From: Plantago elongata
Lineage: Eukaryota; Streptophyta; Magnoliopsida; Lamiales; Plantaginaceae
Reading direction: 5' to 3'
DNA: 64,000 bases
Assembly: GCA_036897095.1 (NCBI GenBank)
Contig: JAYMSP010000163.1
Span: forward strand, 1-64,000
Below the pieces are notes generated by a model. It was not told the DNA's origin. It saw nothing but the letters and a program-made list of their open reading frames with translations, and ran no database searches. The position numbers and the translations under genes were made by a program. This document shows positions 62,153-64,000 of this stretch, piece by piece (within the stretch, counting starts at the first letter, position 1; each line of letters begins with the position of its first letter).

Positions 62153-63441
62153 TCAAAAGTAGTTACTCCTGTAAAAGTTTTGAAGAAAGTCGGAGGTTCC
62201 AGCTGCTTCTGCCTTGGTTCCTAAGCCTTGTTTTCCACTATGGCGGCCCAAAACATATTGCCCTATAATATGGTGCCGCTGCTTTGCGTGCTGCACAATG
62301 CTACTCAGTTCTTCTGTTCCCTTGAGAATCAGCATATCAATAATCTGCAAATTCCATCAATACTTGCTTAATTTGTTGATTTCATTTCTACCTACTTGAG
62401 ACTAAGTTTTATCTCATTTTATGATATGCTTAGTTTCATTTAACAGCTGAATTGAGCTCTAAGAAATTGATGAATTTCTTTCATGCCGGTTATACATCTT
62501 AGGATTTAAGAAATATTAATTTTTTCTTTTGGAACATCAATTTATTTTATTGATGAAACTCATAAAAAGTTCTCTGCTTGCAAAATCAAATACGACATAT
62601 TATTTGAAGTTGAAGCGTCTTACTAACTGAGCTGTGCTTCGTTGTCAATACAACTAAAAAATTAGTTTTGTGATCAATGATCCGGTGTGATCTCCATTCA
62701 CATCTCTATCTCAAGGGGTTTTCAGATTTTATTTGTAAAATTCAATCTTGACCAAAAAAGAGAAATTAAAGATTTTATGTCTCCTTGTTAACCTAAAAAA
62801 CAAGTTTAAGATCTTAATGAATAGAAAATTGATCAGTCTCACTCCTAGTCCTAGTCTCCTATTGTCCAATATACCCGGGGCTCTAGGCATTATTACGTCT
62901 GATATATAATTGAATGCAAAATTGAATAGTCCGTTCAAACTTTAAAGGCGATTAGCGAAGTTGCTTAGCCCCATCCTGAACAAAGTCTAAGCACAATAAC
63001 AGTCTAGTGCTACAATGTATTCCCTCTCGAACGAGACCCTCTAAAACATTTTGAACACATCCTAATTCTGATTCTAACATTTAATTAAGGAACCCTTCAA
63101 TTAATATGCCTCAGCTTCCTATATATATTCTCAGGAACATTGCTCTTATCTGCTCTATATTCATGATTCATCAAATCAGGAAGCGCTTATTAAAAGTTAA
63201 AGCTATAAGCAACAAGACGAGCAGGAACCTTGGGATTGGTGAGATGAGCATTCTTACGTATCTCAGAGGCAACCATGGATCGGAGCTGTGCAGGAGAAAC
63301 GACATCGTCTAGATTGTAAGTGTCCATAATGGAGGGGATACTTCGGCAAGCCGCCTTAAAAAACTGGAACACACGGGCCCGTGCCTCAGCTAGTGAAGCC
63401 GAATTCGGTGGCACACGAACATACTTTAGCGCTGATGCCAT
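62153..63441 (-). CDS. Mitochondrial complex I subunit B14 (NDUFA6), LYR family
   Basis: Exon 1 is 63229-63441 and exon 2 is 62153-62344 (donor AAG|GTTCCT, acceptor TGCAG|ATTATT, phase 0), 134 residues; the Arabidopsis protein is about 133. It is the accessory LYR-motif subunit NDUFA6/B14 of the respiratory NADH dehydrogenase, in the peripheral arm, where it docks mitochondrial acyl carrier protein. Evidence is the PPNSASLAEAR N-terminus, the helix FFKAACRSIPSIMDTYNL, NAHLTNPK at the exon end, HAKQRHHIIGQYV in exon 2 and the C-terminal DFLQNFYRSNYF. The strict LYR triplet is replaced by AEARARVF-type sequence, as I recall for other plant members. No cleavable presequence is expected. The intron is 884 bp. 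Confidence 0.95.
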
Positions 63442-64000
63442 TGTTCTCTGATCCTATAATCAGTGGTGAAAGTGAAGGATCCAATAGTGAGTAGAGTACA
63501 CAGAGACAGAGAGTTGTGAGCTTGTGAGTGCGTTGGTGTATGAAATGGACTTGGTGAACATCTCGGTCACGTAATCTGAAATTTGGCGACTTTATTGAGC
63601 TTATCTGGATCAACTAATACTAGAACGCTCGAGAAACGCCCTTGATGTTAACATTTGGTGTCCACTGACTGTCCAGTTCAGAAATTCATTTTACTCTATC
63701 ATCTCATGGTAGAACTTTAAAACCTCATATGGAATTTTATTTGCAATTTTAATTGTAAATTAAATATCATCATAAAATCTACATTTTAAAAATTAAGTTT
63801 GACTTGTGATCAAGGGCGAGGGCAGTATATGCCCACTGTGGACAATTACCCCACTCATTTTTCTTCTTCATTCTATATCATAGGTTGCATGTAACAATTT
63901 GACCTCATTTCAAAAAAATTCTTGCGCCCCTTGAACTTTTGTTAAAGACCAAAATATATACTTCTATAATCCAAAAATCTCATATAATGATTCAAATAAA
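63442..64000. other. B14 promoter side, window edge
   Basis: The leader (about 63442-63560) and upstream AT-rich DNA. No further gene is seen before the window ends. Confidence 0.5.

Overview
The window is nuclear DNA of a flowering plant. Genes have many GT-AG introns, intergenic DNA is AT-rich and full of MITE/MULE-type elements, and the gene set is plant-specific (CC-NB-ARC-LRR resistance gene, F-box/FBA genes, KEG, trihelix factor). The late-blight R1-like resistance gene points to an asterid, perhaps Lamiales, but that placement is an inference from family resemblance. All product names come from recognising protein sequence by eye; no search was run.

Layout. 1-6285 and 17281-22366 are two direct copies of one segment: the 3' end of an NLR gene, a convergent F-box gene and a shared spacer. 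The left copy is cut by the window edge. The right copy belongs to an apparently intact NLR (10961-18203, two exons, 4.6-kb intron). Both F-box copies are pseudogenes, damaged at different sites. Insertions present in one copy and absent from the other give filled and empty sites: a 1.83-kb LTR-type element and a small MITE in the left copy, and a 5'-truncated Copia fragment in the right copy. The NLR intron holds three MULE-like elements, one nested inside another, with target-site duplications that can be read.

From 22.4 kb on come mostly single-copy genes: an ARM-repeat protein (22679-23596, -), a SIP1-type trihelix factor (25587-27402, -), a POB1-like BTB/BACK gene with one in-frame TGA (30730-32757, -), the TFIIH subunit TFB2 (35953-40501, +, 15 exons), the RING/kinase/ankyrin E3 ligase KEG (41588-50794, -, 16 exons), a sphingoid long-chain base kinase LCBK1 (52870-57335, -, 8 exons) and the mitochondrial complex I subunit B14/NDUFA6 (62153-63441, -, 2 exons). 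Exon models for these genes keep phase throughout and give protein lengths close to the remembered Arabidopsis proteins.

There is no operon logic. The notable biology is the NLR/F-box duplication with its element insertions, the element-filled NLR intron, a Pack-MULE-like element with a GC-rich core, and the BTB gene whose only visible defect is one stop codon. I saw no rRNA, CRISPR or functional tRNA gene, and nothing I would call a wholly new system.
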